DNA of 64,000 nucleotides from Rhypophila decipiens (taxonomy: Eukaryota; Ascomycota; Sordariomycetes; Sordariales; Naviculisporaceae), in NCBI GenBank assembly GCA_033297075.1, contig MU858050.1:310001-374000 (forward strand), given 5' to 3'. Under the pieces are notes generated by a model. The model did no database searches. It was not told the DNA's origin and saw nothing but the letters and a program-made list of their open reading frames with translations. Of this stretch, positions 33,058 to 45,361 are shown in pieces. Made by a program: the position numbers and the translations under genes. How positions within the stretch are numbered: position 1 is the stretch's first letter; each line of letters starts with the position of its first letter.

Positions 33058-36000
33058 CTCTCGAAGCTCGGCTCAGCAAGCCCATACTGCTTGCAAATGC
33101 CAACAACAACAATGCGAGAAAGGTAATTGCCAAGACTCCCTTCAGTAAACCAAGAAGCTATCATCTTCATAACGGCGTTCGACGCTGTCGTTGTCCACAA
33201 AGACATGGTGCCGCAAATCATGATACGCTGAAACCTCTCCATGTCCCGTGCTTTCTCTCCGAATCCGAATCCTTCGAACCAGATAATCGAGAAGGAAGAA
33301 GCGCGGCACTTGGTTCCGGAAATATTTCCTTCTTCCGGGATGTCCATTCAGATCTCGGGCCAAGCCAAGTCTGCAATCCGCATGGTAGCAAGGTTCCTAC
33401 CTCAGGTGTCATTGATATAAAGGCACCTTACTCATCGCTATCAGATCAGTCGGTTAGATAGATTCCCCTGATATATCCATACCGTGGTTTCCAATCCAGA
33501 ACACCGTCGTATCAAATCAACAACGACATCATGAGCATCGACATCGACATGGATGTCGGACAGGCTGCAGGACATGTGATCCAAGACGCACGCAGGCAGA
33601 TTGATGGATGGCTTGTCTGGCAGTGTCTGGTTGGGCGGACGTGCATCGGGCACCAATAGGTGTGCTAGAGTCAGAACCAGATTGGGGAAAAGTCTCTGCT
33701 CATCCGGGCAACGGCAAAAGCAATCTCATAATTGCTCAGAAAAAGGAACCAGTGGGAGAAGAGTCTCGAAGGAAACTTTGTCTGGGATTTGTAGAGCAAA
33801 CAATCTTCCGAGCCGATCAAGGGCCAAGTGATCGCCAGAAACTCGTCTCGGAGGGCCCTGCCGAGGAACCCCCATAGTGAGAAGATCATCTTTTCCTGGT
33901 GAGACTTATTTCTCGTAAAAAGGCCTGTTCAGGTGACCCGTCATATCGACCTTCGCTTCGAGAATAACGTCACTTTGCTTCTGATGCTGCTATCGCGAGA
34001 TGGAACCTGTACCCGTTCAATTTCGTGGACTAACTAGCGCCACTATGAAAAGCTTGGCTAGCCTAGTACCGAGGCGTCCGGTTGTGTAGTTAGTGTACAC
34101 AAAGTGTATAAAGCATGGTCGAGATAAATTTAGGACTTGACCCACGGCTCTTGAATAGGCGAAACCATGCCTGGAGATGATCAGCGTTTCGTGGGCACTT
34201 CGACATCGACGTCAACCCTTGGCTCTGTTGCAACCGGTAGGGCTGTAATAAGGGGGAGATTTTGCTTGAGGACAGCACGACAAGGCCACGATGGTGTGGC
34301 ATTGCTCAGTCGCGCGCTTCAAGGATGTTCGAGTTCCACTGCGATCTGAACGGCTATGCAGGCTGTAAAAAGCCGGGAACACGACAGAAGCACACTTGTC
34401 TTGGTGTGGTAGAGTTGGGTGATAAGCGTCGCATCAATGGAAGGAAGTTGAGTGGTGTTCTCGACGATGGAGGGGTAAAGGAGGGGAGGGGAAGGGCGAC
34501 AAGGCGCCTGCCGATGGCTTGTGGCGGCATGACTGAATGAAATGGTGTCTGACTGCCTTCACCTTGCAGCTGCTACTGGCAGTTATAGAAGGCTTCCTTG
34601 GTTCAGAGGAGGATGGCCCCCACTCTCGGAGACGTATGCACTGTTTGCACCTATGGCACGCAGTTGTCATGCAATGCAACAGGTTTCTCTTTGCACGGCT
34701 TTGATGCTCTTCATTTCATCAGACGATGCCACAGCCCACAAGTAGAGGGGCCAGCGGGTTAAATTTTAACGGTCGACCCGCCTGCTGTGAAACGTATGGA
34801 GATCCTTGGGGATCTCATCCAAGGACCTGAACGCCGTTGTTGGGTTTCTGTTTGCTGAGACGCGGTGACGTTCATCTGTGCCTACCTGTCGAGGTTATTC
34901 TCAACGTCTCTTCTCGTTTATGCTCTGCCCATGTTGGCTGTGTTTTGAACTTGGGAATATCTGCTTGCTTGAGAGTCGTAGCGTTGATATGTGAGAGAAA
35001 CTAATGCCTCACCTACGCCCCACCTTGAATGGAGATAGATGGCCCTATTAGGCACCTAATCGCGAGGTCAGACTCATTGATCGATAAGATACGGTTGGGA
35101 CGACCACTGCCGTCAAGGTCACAAATCCCGCTGATGTTCTAGGTAAGGTACAGACGACCATCGCTGCTGACCCCGTGTAGTCTAGTGTACTGGCAAGCCC
35201 GTGATCTCGTTGGGCCTAGATCGATCTGCAGGAGAGGGCGTGGATGGGATTGCTCGCGGGTCAGTCAGATCCTGGGGAAGAGGGATCGGCCCATGTAGTG
35301 GTAGGTTGAGCTTCCTTGGACGGATTGAAAGTCCATCTTGGTGTTTTCGCAGGAGGAAATCGACGTCACAGAGGAAGAAGAGTCAAGAGACGGAAGTGGC
35401 TTGGTCTGAGGGGTGACAAGCTTTGAGATATCGTCGTGCCTTCCCTGGTATGGATTGGGGGAGGAGACTGGCAATCGGGTTGACGTTGAGGAAGGTTACG
35501 GATCCTCCGTATGGAGCATCAATACCGTAATCGTGACTTCCTTTCCAGCAGGGCTGGACTTCGTCCCCACCATCCTGCATTTCCGGCTAGACCTCTAACG
35601 GATTAGCGTTTGCTTGCCAATGCTGGTTCACGCAAGAGCTCCCTGGTTGTTTTCTGACCAATCCCTTCTTCCCGTCTTTTGTGAGGAAGGGCTTCCCCAG
35701 CTTGTTTCAGGGCCCCTCGCGGCGTGATGGAAAGTAGCACTGGCAAAACTCAACCGCCTTCACGACTGAGACCATGACTGGACGAGAAATTTATCCCCAA
35801 TCGGTTTGTCACCCAATCAAATGGCTTTGTCACCAACATCTCTTTTCTGTGGATGGAGGACGAGTGGCTTTTACTAACTGGAAGTGTAAATGGAAGGCAT
35901 CTGTTTCCCGATAAGGCCATGGAACAAACTTGCGGAGAACTCTACACTACAGTACTTCGGAAATAAGGTTCGTTGAGGAGGACTGAATGTCGGGCCCACT

Positions 36001-39000
36001 GATGGTACGGATAATTGGGGACATTATATCCGGCAACTCTCTCAACCTGGATCACGATCGAATTCCCCGCAAGCCGAACCTCCAGCGCCCAGGCTACCAG
36101 GCTCTCAGACGTATCCGTATACGGGGATATATACACCTCAGCTATAGCAACACAAGAGATGCATGTAATCGGCGTTGCAACAGCTGTGGATGCATCGCCA
36201 ACACTGGACCAAAGGAGATGGACGTCGAATATACAGCTGTTCCGTCTGGTATAAGACGTGTAGGTCGTGTTGATATACAAGTCTGGAGGAGGAAAGGCGA
36301 CAAAGGTGACCACCGACCTGAGTCGAGTACATACATCAATTTCATCACTCTACAGCTGATTCTCCTACTCACTACGAGGTATTAGCTGGTCAGAACCTTA
36401 CCACAGCAGCCACGCGCCAAACGCCCCAATGATACCGTCTGCCCTGAACCTGCCGAATCCGAAGGAGCCTTTACCTTAGGATGGCCCGCGGTCAACCGCT
36501 TTGCCTCACAGGTCAGCATTGGGCCTGTGGGAGGGCCGTTGCCTTTTTATTCTCGGCTCTTGCCTTTGTTGGTACGCTCCACCCATGGCTCGGTGGATGG
36601 ATGTCTTGCATCCGGAGACAGCACTGATGGTGGGCTGCTTTCTGAAATTTCTGGATTGCGAGTCGCTCGGCCAGATGCTGACCATCTTGCTGTCCCTTCC
36701 TATTTTTAACAAAGTAACCATTTTCTGGAAAACTTGAACCGTTTCTGTCAACGCTTTCGCTCACCGTTCTTTATTCCTCCAATTCTAGACCTCTTCATGT
36801 CATTGAAGCATCTGTTTCAATATCTTGGCCTTTCTTTTATGGGCTGACAAATAATCAATGCAACAAGGTGCCCCCCACCAGTCTGTCTTCCCGTGTGTTG
36901 CCCAAAAGCGGCCGCAGCATCCAGCATCCAGTCGGCTTTGGATCTCCAGGCTTGTGTTTTTGCAGGTGTGCCTCTCGCCTCATACCGATTGCAGCCCCTA
37001 TCCCATACCTGTGGGACATCAAGTCGAGTCTCGCCAGCAGGCAAGCGAAGTTGGGGGTCATCATGTTCCGTTCTGGTGGCACCTCTCTGAGCGCGCTGCC
37101 CACGACAAGGCTCTCGGGTTCTGATTTGCTGTGCTGTGTTTCTCAAACTTTATTATTGGGTCAAGTGCTAACATACCCGTCCCAAATTCCTGGTCCTGGG
37201 AGACTTCTTCCGTTTGGTCACATGGTTCACTCCCCCAGAGGTCGTGACGTTATCTCAAGTCTCCCCTCGACACAACAAATACAAAACAGAAATGAAGACA
37301 ACCTGAGGAGACTACGTTCAATAGAGGCCCTTCCCTTGCCCCGATTTTACCCCCCTACTCAGAAAATCACTAACATCTTGAAGGGTACAGTACCTCGGGA
37401 AACCGCGGCTCATCCATACAACGATACGGCGCGGTACATGTACCGTCTTACCATTGAGCACACCTGAGTGTGACCCTTTATTGCCCCCCCTCGAGTTATG
37501 CGCTGCCGTCTGGAGCGAGACGAGCCAGCGGACAGGCTTCACCGGTCTTCATATCCGCCCTTCATCGAGCCCTCCATCTTCAAATTTTGGATAAAAAGCA
37601 CGCACCACTCGGGAAGCCGAGGACGTTTGTGCTCCTGGCGTCTCGAGGCTCGCTTTCAAAGCCGAAGCCGAACGTCAGTCTCCGTCTTATCTTCTTCGCC
37701 CACCACCTCCGCTTCCCACAAGAGAATGTGGCGCTGTCTGCGCCACCTCACTGGCCGGCTCACCTCCCACCGAGGACACGCTGGATATTTGTAAAATCCG
37801 CATCGAGCCAACATGCTCTTTCCTGTCCAAATCACATACTCGCCAAGGGTTCGCATTTTTCCAGAGTTTGTATACTCTCTCGCTTCTTCCCTTGCGAGTG
37901 ACGTATCTTGACTTCATCAAATCTGTCCAAGTTCTCACAGTCTCGTCTCCACGTCAATCATTATGATTTCGTCACGACTTCTATGTTTCTTGCACACTTG
38001 TTTGTGAAACTCAGTCCTCAGCAGAACTGCAAATCACGGGTATACCAGTTTGTAACACTCTCCCTCTTGGTGCAAACATCGTCTGCAAGGGTGTGGCAGT
38101 GAGAACCCCTCTGTCCTTGCTACTTCACATAAAGTGTTGTCTTGTTGTGCGTCTTCACAAGCTCCGCAACGGATCTCCTTCGACTTCTGAACTTTCTGTG
38201 TTACCCAGGATGGTGAGTATCATGACAGGGTACTAAGAGAGAATCAGATGATCAAGGACCTCGATTTCCTTGTTGCCGACCCCAGCGCGCTACTTGTCAA
38301 GAGATGGTATCGTACTATTTCACTGTTGAGGAGACATTCACAAAATCTGCACATACTAGTACTTCACTTGCTCTGCAGTCTGTTGGGTTGACACGATATT
38401 AATATCATTATAAAGACTGGATCAGCTTGGGACGACTTAAATGATCACAGCGGATGGTCCTTGCGTCATGAATTTGCGTGCGCCAACAAGCCAGGTGTGC
38501 GTAAGGACGATAGATACGTACGTAAGGCTGCGATGCTTGGATGGCGTTGAAACAACCCCCGTTTCGCTGTTTGAGATCAAATTGTAGCGCCCGCTGCTAA
38601 AACTCAATTCGCTCTTTCAGGAACCGACGAACCGTTGCTCCAGCCAGAGCTGGCCCCGTTGAGGTGATACTGTCGTTATCCTGCACACAGGGAACCCCGT
38701 CTCACTCTTGCAGGACGTATCATACGGTCCTAAAACAACGGAACGATCTGAGGAAGGAAATTCTATCCAAAATCATGCGAAACAGACAACTGATAATATA
38801 CTTATAGTACCACAAACCCAGAGCAAGACAGCTCATGTTCGGAATTCCTGCCTCAGTATTTGATATCTTTTTCTCCTTACGATAAGAGGCAACTCTAGAG
38901 GTTCTTCTTCTTATCGTCTAAAGGCCAAAAGGCGGACTCGAGAAGCCTTTTCCCCCGCAATAGGAAGCCATCTACTCAAATCTATGACACGCCGAAGGGA

Positions 39001-39104
39001 GATGTCAATCCGGCTCGTCCGACCTGATAAAGCTTTCTAAACGTTTTCTACGGCCAGAATTTGTTATCGGCTCTTGCTCAGGGTTATACCACCAGAGGAG
39101 TAAT
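31812..39104. other. long stretch without a convincing gene
   Basis: About 7.3 kb with only short or overlapping open frames (longest about 200 codons at 36868-37467) and no domain, signal peptide or spliceable series that I could build. It contains a (GA)13 tract at 33027-33052 and an 11-bp tandem duplication at 32480-32501. No transposon ends were seen. Non-coding RNA or regulatory sequence cannot be excluded. Confidence 0.4.
33027..33052. repeat. (GA)13 dinucleotide microsatellite
   Basis: Thirteen uninterrupted GA units within the gene-poor region. Confidence 0.9.
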
Positions 39105-39140
39105 CACTGGGGACGTGAGTAACACTGGAGACGTGAGTAA
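39105..39140. repeat. 18-bp tandem repeat, two copies
   Basis: CACTGGGGACGTGAGTAA is followed at once by a second copy differing at one base. Each copy contains ACGTGAGTAA. Confidence 0.85.
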
Positions 39141-40539
39141 CGGCGAGAAAGAGCGAGACGGAGAAAAAGAGTGGTAATCACCAGGAAACATAGCTGTGAA
39201 AATATCTTCTTAAATACGGTAATTTCATGATTTTACACAGCAAGTTTACCGACCATCCTTGGTGGGTCCCGTCTGCAAGCCGAGCAGGGCCATCGTTGGT
39301 TCCATTGCGCACAGGACATCCCAGCTTAGCCGACCCGCATCTCAGATGCCCATGCCCTCTCCCCAAACGTCCCCACCCTTCACCTTTCTCATCAGCCAAT
39401 ACACGTTGATTTCACTATCTCTTGATTCTCTTCCGTGCACCGTCTGAAGTACCTTGAAATCTTGGTCAGGATCCAAGCTCCATTTGCACACTGGAAATCC
39501 CCAGAGAATCAAGGCATGCTGCTCAAGCTCATCCACGCTAGGCTAGAATTCAGGCTTGTTCTTCCCTAGCGTCCATCCTTTGCAGAAGACCAAAGAAAAA
39601 ATAGATAAAAAGAAACGATGGGAAAGAAAAGAATCGAAAAATATTCGCAGCATACGCGTAATTACTCTTAAAATCCGTACCGTGGTACATTAGCGTCGTA
39701 GGGAAAATCTCAAACCTTGCCCCTTGCTGAAGCCATCGGTACTTCAACGACAAGACCAGGCTGGAGGAGAAGGAAAAAAGACACGCCCAAGGTTCCTCCC
39801 ACCGATGGTGTGCTGAGCCGCTTTTTGCTCGAAATCCACTCTTGACCCAACTCCAATCTCGCGCCTTGCGACCTTTCACAAAGCAGCTGCATCTGCCCCC
39901 CCAAGGACCATCCCACACACACCCAAGTTCTCTTCCAACCCCAACTCTTCCCCCCTCCCCCTTCCCCATCCCATCCACCCCCAGCCTAATATTCTGTCCC
40001 AGTCAAGTCCCGTCAACTGTTCTTGTTGCACTCTTGTACCTGCCATATCGCCCGCCCTGCATTCCTCCGCTGTTGTCTTATTGCACACACGCGCCTTGAC
40101 ACCGTCATCATAAAAAAAACCGAACGAGAAAATCCCCCTCCCACGTTCGGATGTCGGTTTCTTTTTTACTCTAATTTTATTTTATCTCGTTTTGCCTCGT
40201 TCGCGTCCGTTCAGAACCGAGAAGCGAAACCCAAACTGCCCACAAGGCGGCTTACGATACCAAAAAAAAAGTAAATCTTTCCGCGAAAACCTCGCCTGGG
40301 CCGCCCATCGCCTTCCTCCCTCCTCCAAATCCGTCGTCTTTCGTCCGTCTCTTTGTTCTGCTGTAATCTGCGCAGTACCTGACATATCATCTCCACAAAG
40401 TTACCGTCGCACCCACTTTACGCACATCCCACTGCTGCGCAAAGCTTCCATTCGATCAACGCGATCGTCGTCGCCCCGGTTGTTTCTCCATCGCTCACTT
40501 CTCTCATTCCCACCACAGCGATAGGTTGCTCGATCCTGC
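39141..40539 (+). promoter_or_regulatory. promoter and long pyrimidine-rich leader of the Whi3-like gene
   Basis: From about 39840 to 40540 the plus strand is strongly biased to C and T, with long C runs near 39895-39985. This suits a long 5' UTR, as seen for other fungal signalling and RNA-binding protein genes. TGCAT motifs occur at 39888-39892, 40058-40062 and twice across the start codon. An in-frame TAG lies 15 bp before the ATG, so translation cannot begin further upstream without an intron. Confidence 0.45.
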
Positions 40540-42270
40540 ATGCATCGCGAGGGCATGAACGGGGAACAGAACACAAACGGCGCATCCTCTGTGGCGCCCA
40601 CCAAGCCGTTCGCTCCGTTGTCGTCGAGTCGCGCGAGCCCGTTTCTAGCAACTGTTCCTTCGTCAAAGAATGCAATGGCCGCCACTACCTACATGTCTTC
40701 TGCGCAGGGCTACCGGCCGTCTGTGACCACTCAGCAAAACTACTCGCTAGGTGCTGCGCCTGGCGGCCCGTTTGATCGCGACGCGAATTCGAATGCGACG
40801 AAGCCCGTTGGCACTCCATACTCGGCGGCGCAGACCACGCCTATTCTGATCCGCAATCTTCCGCTCAGTACAACAGATGAGAACCTGCGGTTCCTCTTGA
40901 CGGCCTTTCACGGCGTGGTCGAGGCTGAGGTCTTGCCAGCAGACCAATCCGAAGACCCTGGGTTCCGATCTGCCCTGGTCAAGTTCAACACCGTCGCCGG
41001 CGCGCAAACGGCCAAGGACTTTCTTCATGGGCAGTCAAACACCACGGGTGATGCTACGATGGTAGTTGAGATTATGGGCTCAAGTCCTACGTCTCTGGGC
41101 CAAAGGTCGCCTCTCGACTCGAATGGTGCAGCACCGACATCTGCCGCGTCTTCCTCGGCTGGATCGGCCACGGCCTCGACGACCGTCAGACAGCCTACGC
41201 GTTACAATGCTGCTTTCCAGTCGCTTGATGGCATTCCGAATGGCATCTACAGCGGGACCGAGCTGACCAGCCCAGACGCGACCGCGCATAGCTACCAAAA
41301 CCTGTTCTCCCCTCAGTCGCCGATTGGCAATCACCTGTCAGACCGCACTCGTGTATCCGGAAAATCACTGATCAATAACGATTCTGCCGATGATGACGAA
41401 ACCGGGGAGTTGCTCAAAGACCCGGTCGGTTTTGCCGAGAGTGGGATGCAGCGACGGCAAACTGCACCTCAGATCCCAATTTCTCGCATGGGGAGCTTGT
41501 CACTGAACACAGCGCCTACCAATGGACCTTCTCCAATGTCTCATTACAGCGGCCATCCTGGTCTTGGGGGACTCGCATCGCACCATGGCCCGAGCACCAT
41601 GTCCCCAAGCGTCATGGGTGGTCCCGGTCCAGGAATGGGATACCATCATCCACCGCCTTATCGTTCCCACAACTTCCCCCCGGCCAACCCAGCTGATCAG
41701 AATCCTCCTTGCAACACCCTGTATGTTGGCAACTTGCCGATAGACACGTCCGAGGAAGAGCTCAAGGCCATGTTCTCGAAGCAGCGGGGGTACAAGAGAC
41801 TCTGCTTCAGGACCAAGGGAAACGGGCCCATGTGCTTTGTCGAGTTTGAAGACGTCTCCTTTGCCACCAAGGCCTTGAACGAGCTATACGGACAGCCGCT
41901 CCATAACAGCGTCAAGGGTGGTATTCGTCTGAGCTTTTCAAAGAACCCACTCGGTGTTCGCTCCGGCCAAACGCCTGGTCAGAACGCAGGCGCTTCAGGG
42001 GCTGGAATGAACGGCCTCCACCCAGGCTCGGGCAATGCCTTCACCACGGCCAATGGTCCTCCGCCGGGACTGACCGCACCTCCCGGCCTCAGCCAGAACC
42101 GATCCGGGTACTCAGCATCGCCTGGATTGGGCAATGGCAGCGCAAGTCAATACGCGTCCCCTTCGTTCTCAAACGCGCCTAACAACAACAATCTTTGGGG
42201 CAACTACAACGGGCATCCTTCCATGATGGCGAGCACGCACAACTATCCAGCCCACATGATGGGAAGGTGA
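40540..42270 (+). CDS. WHI3: RNA-binding protein, Whi3/Scw1 type
   Basis: A single exon codes 576 aa. A first, weaker RRM reads [20 protein letters not shown]...[15 protein letters not shown] near residue 100. The strong second RRM, near residue 390, reads [21 protein letters not shown], then [21 protein letters not shown] and [15 protein letters not shown]. This C-terminal RRM with [12 protein letters not shown] is the mark of budding-yeast Whi3/Whi4 and fission-yeast Scw1. The rest is Ser/Pro/Gly/Asn-rich and disordered, with an Asn-rich tail near the end. These proteins bind UGCAU-containing mRNAs in the cytoplasm and control cyclin mRNA, cell size, septum and wall integrity. No introns are evident. 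ATG at 40540 is the first in frame after an upstream stop; Met6 is an alternative start. Confidence 0.92.
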   Translation: MHREGMNGEQNTNGASSVAPTKPFAPLSSSRASPFLATVPSSKNAMAATTYMSSAQGYRPSVTTQQNYSLGAAPGGPFDRDANSNATKPVGTPYSAAQTTPILIRNLPLSTTDENLRFLLTAFHGVVEAEVLPADQSEDPGFRSALVKFNTVAGAQTAKDFLHGQSNTTGDATMVVEIMGSSPTSLGQRSPLDSNGAAPTSAASSSAGSATASTTVRQPTRYNAAFQSLDGIPNGIYSGTELTSPDATAHSYQNLFSPQSPIGNHLSDRTRVSGKSLINNDSADDDETGELLKDPVGFAESGMQRRQTAPQIPISRMGSLSLNTAPTNGPSPMSHYSGHPGLGGLASHHGPSTMSPSVMGGPGPGMGYHHPPPYRSHNFPPANPADQNPPCNTLYVGNLPIDTSEEELKAMFSKQRGYKRLCFRTKGNGPMCFVEFEDVSFATKALNELYGQPLHNSVKGGIRLSFSKNPLGVRSGQTPGQNAGASGAGMNGLHPGSGNAFTTANGPPPGLTAPPGLSQNRSGYSASPGLGNGSASQYASPSFSNAPNNNNLWGNYNGHPSMMASTHNYPAHMMGR

Positions 42271-44182
42271 TAATCTCGTGGCTTCCTTGACGAAAAGTTT
42301 GCTCCTTTCTTTTCTCTGTCCTTTGCTTGTATTATTCTCGGCCGTCTTGGACAACAGAGACGAGCATGAGCCTGGCCCGAAGCCCGTCTCGAGAACGTTA
42401 GGGTGAGGCACAAGCCTTGACGATGTTACAATCGCGACTTTGCATCTACATTGGCATCTTTGATAGCTCCATCACAAAGGGCGCATGGTCGACGGTCGGG
42501 ATTTGATGTTTTTGATCTTTTCAGGTTGGTTTGTCTTCAGGAATGATTCCCCCGCATTTGCGACTAAAGTATTTTGTCTTTATCTTTTGGTTTCTCTTTA
42601 TATCCCATTCTCTTTGGTCGTCAAATTGGCGTTTTTGTAGAGGCTGTCAACTTCGTGGATACCGTATCCTCGGAGGCCTTGTGGGAATACGCAAACGCAC
42701 ATCATCTTGGCGCTGGATTTCTTTGGGGGGCATTGCTTCTATAGGCGATTTTGTCTCGCGGCATTCCAACCCCCTTCTGGATGGTTTTCTATCAAGCTTT
42801 TGCTGGGAGGGGGCTGTGTGGATTATTTGGCATGGCATTGAGGGATTGTATCAAAACATACACCGGCCTTCGAGGTGCACATCATGGCAACAGAGCAGGG
42901 CGCGGAGTTCGGGGAGGGGCATATCCAAAACATTCAACCTACGGGCAATTCATCACGTTCGGTTTCTTACATTTCAAGGGTATTATACCAGAGGCCGGTT
43001 GCTGGGCATTCATCGGGAAAGCGAAACAGCGTATTTGCACGCACAATCGGGGTTATAGCTTTGTCGGAGTTTAAAGGGAACCTTGTTCTTTTGTTTTCGG
43101 CAACGTCGCACACACCCAGCACTCCTCATCATCAGTATCACACATTCTCACGCATATTGTTTCACGAGCAAGGGCTTATGTCCTTTAGGGTTGGCTTATC
43201 ATTTTTTCCATAAGCGTCTTTTTTCTATACCTATTTATCTATTTTGGTCTCATTTTCTGATTGTCAAGCAAGGAACCGGAACGGGGAGAGATATAGAAAG
43301 GAAAGCTGGATTGGAATTTGCTCAGTGGTGGCCCTATTCAAAACTATCGCAATCCAAGATCTGCAGCAACCATATGTAACTGGGCCTTGCTATTGAGCGA
43401 AGCCCCTCCTAGCTCTTTCTTTCTTCCAGATGTGTGTGTACGCGCCGCTCTCTCTTGGTGCCCTCCTTCTTGTACCAATCCTTCATCTGTCCATCAGTCT
43501 ATCTGCTCTCATACTCTTGTCTGTCACATATAGGTTATGGCATGGCATGGATAAGATGTTTTTACTTGGCTGGATCGGCGAGGGAATAAAAAGGAAGTAA
43601 CAAAATTCCCGGGGGCAAAAAATATATCCTTCTTATTTCATTCATTCAGCATCATTCTTTCCCTCCTTGACAAATTGGGGATGAAGCATGGGGGGACGAA
43701 GCATGGAAGCGAACATGGTATACTGACTGACATTCGTTTTATATGTGTGCGGCAAACCATTCTAGAGGAAAGAGAAAAGATATCTTCCGTCATTTGTTTG
43801 CTCTGGTCGTCATTCATTTTATACATGGTTCATGGTTTCTCTATATCATCATTGTTGGCGTAGGCTAGGGAAATGGGCTAGCCATCAAGGGTATCGATTT
43901 ATATAATGGCAGAGGGTTTAAGAGTCGCAGCGAATTGCATTTACTTGTCCTTTACGTCTGTCACAATCTGTATGCAATACGGCAAGACAATGAATGACTC
44001 CTCAGCGAGGCGCTTCAGTTCCATGACAGGGATCGTCGTCAGTATTGCGCCTTGTACGCTTATACATAGATAAGCAGTATGGTCGTCAGAGGTAAGGCCA
44101 TGAGGTATGAGTCCTTTCTATCGGTGAAGTACAATATATAGATGGTCACAGGACCAATGTCCATGGTCGTGGCTTCCATCCA
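42271..44182. other. region between convergent Whi3-like and SDR genes
   Basis: No supported gene. The left part is probably a long 3' UTR; a TGCAT motif lies at 42441-42445. Open frames here (such as 42531-43058) lack a proper ATG start or a domain. Confidence 0.4.
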
Positions 44183-45361
44183 CTACCTGTTCTTTTTCTT
44201 CTCCACCCGACCACTTCTTACACCACTACCAGCAGCCGCTGTACTGCCCACCGGCGCGTTCCTTCTCTTCGACCTGAACAAATCCTTAAAAATCCCAATC
44301 CAACCTCTCACCGTAGTAAACGCATTCACCAACTTGACAAACCTCCACATGAAAACCTCGACCTGGTCATAATCATGTCCATAAATCTCCCAAACAGCTT
44401 TTTCTTTCCCTTGGCCATCCTCAGTCCTCTGAACAAGCCTGAAATCCCCCGTCTCAGGATCATCCACGACCCTAATCTTGGGCCCAATTGCCAGTCCCCG
44501 CCCCACAATCTTCTCGTCGGCCATTAATCTCGTCGCGGCATCCACCACATCCTCCAGCTTCGCCATGCCCCCTCCAGCAAGCAGACCCACGCCGCGGTCG
44601 TTGATCAACGGCGTCTCGACAAAATACGGGTTGATGACATTGACTCGTATGCCTTGTCTCCAAGACGTCGACCGCAATGATCGGAATAGACCCATTACTC
44701 CGTGTTTGGAGACTGTGTATTCTACCTGTCCTGGTAGGGGGATCAAGCCTGCTACAGAGCTAATCAACAAGATATGTCTGTCCTGGCTTCCAGTTCCTTG
44801 GGATGATGGGCTCCGCTCCAGATCAAGATAAAAAAGCGCAAGATGAACCGTATACATCACCCCCGTGAGATTTACCCCTAAAACTTTGAGTCTTGGCTCA
44901 GGAGGTACATCATCTTCAGAAAGAGGTATCTCAAAAGTTGGACCAGAGACTAAATTCCCTGTCTCGACGATCCCTGCGCCGGCAACGACACCATGGATAA
45001 TGCCCGTCGGACTAACTTTCTTGGCGAGCCTAAAAAGAGAGACTTGATCCTGCCAGTTCGTCACATCGCAGTGGCAAAAGTGGTGGTTTTTATTTGAGCC
45101 GGGGAGCGCGTTGAGCTCGGAGATGAGGGCCTCGCCGGCGGAATCGTTCAGATCGCCTATGATGATTTGGGCGCCGTGGGATGCCCAATCTTTGGCGAAG
45201 GCTGCGCCGAAGCCTGATGAGCCACCTGTTATGATTATTGTTTTGTTGTCGAGGGTTGACCGGTCGTAGGGCTTGGTTAGATCGATGGGCGGGGATTGTT
45301 TTATTGTTTTGACGAGGCTCCAGGAGGAGTCGGGGACTATTGACTGGAAAGGGATCGACAT
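44183..45361 (-). CDS. short-chain dehydrogenase/reductase
   Basis: A single exon codes 392 aa. The NAD(P)-binding motif is TIIITGGSSGFGAAFAKDWAS near residue 45, with IIIGDLND after the second strand; an Asp there favours NAD(H). The catalytic residues are visible as ISSVAGLIPLPGQVEYTVSK (Ser and Y-x3-K). The NAG-like motif appears as GVVAGAGI. After the substrate region (NPYFVETPLIND) the protein carries an extra ~130 residues ending in a Trp/Phe-rich segment and a basic tail, RSKRRNAPVG...VEKKKNR. The substrate cannot be told; fungal 15-hydroxyprostaglandin-dehydrogenase-like SDRs look similar. It stands alone, so the context does not reveal a pathway. Confidence 0.9.
   Translation of the reverse strand: MSIPFQSIVPDSSWSLVKTIKQSPPIDLTKPYDRSTLDNKTIIITGGSSGFGAAFAKDWASHGAQIIIGDLNDSAGEALISELNALPGSNKNHHFCHCDVTNWQDQVSLFRLAKKVSPTGIIHGVVAGAGIVETGNLVSGPTFEIPLSEDDVPPEPRLKVLGVNLTGVMYTVHLALFYLDLERSPSSQGTGSQDRHILLISSVAGLIPLPGQVEYTVSKHGVMGLFRSLRSTSWRQGIRVNVINPYFVETPLINDRGVGLLAGGGMAKLEDVVDAATRLMADEKIVGRGLAIGPKIRVVDDPETGDFRLVQRTEDGQGKEKAVWEIYGHDYDQVEVFMWRFVKLVNAFTTVRGWIGIFKDLFRSKRRNAPVGSTAAAGSGVRSGRVEKKKNR

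Noticed and set aside
36868..37901. Adjacent open frames of 199 and 143 codons in the gene-poor region
   Set aside because: No domain, signal peptide or plausible splicing between them; composition follows the local C/T bias.
42531..43074. 175-codon open frame downstream of the Whi3-like gene
   Set aside because: It lacks an ATG at its listed beginning, overlaps other frames equally open, and lies in a probable 3' UTR.
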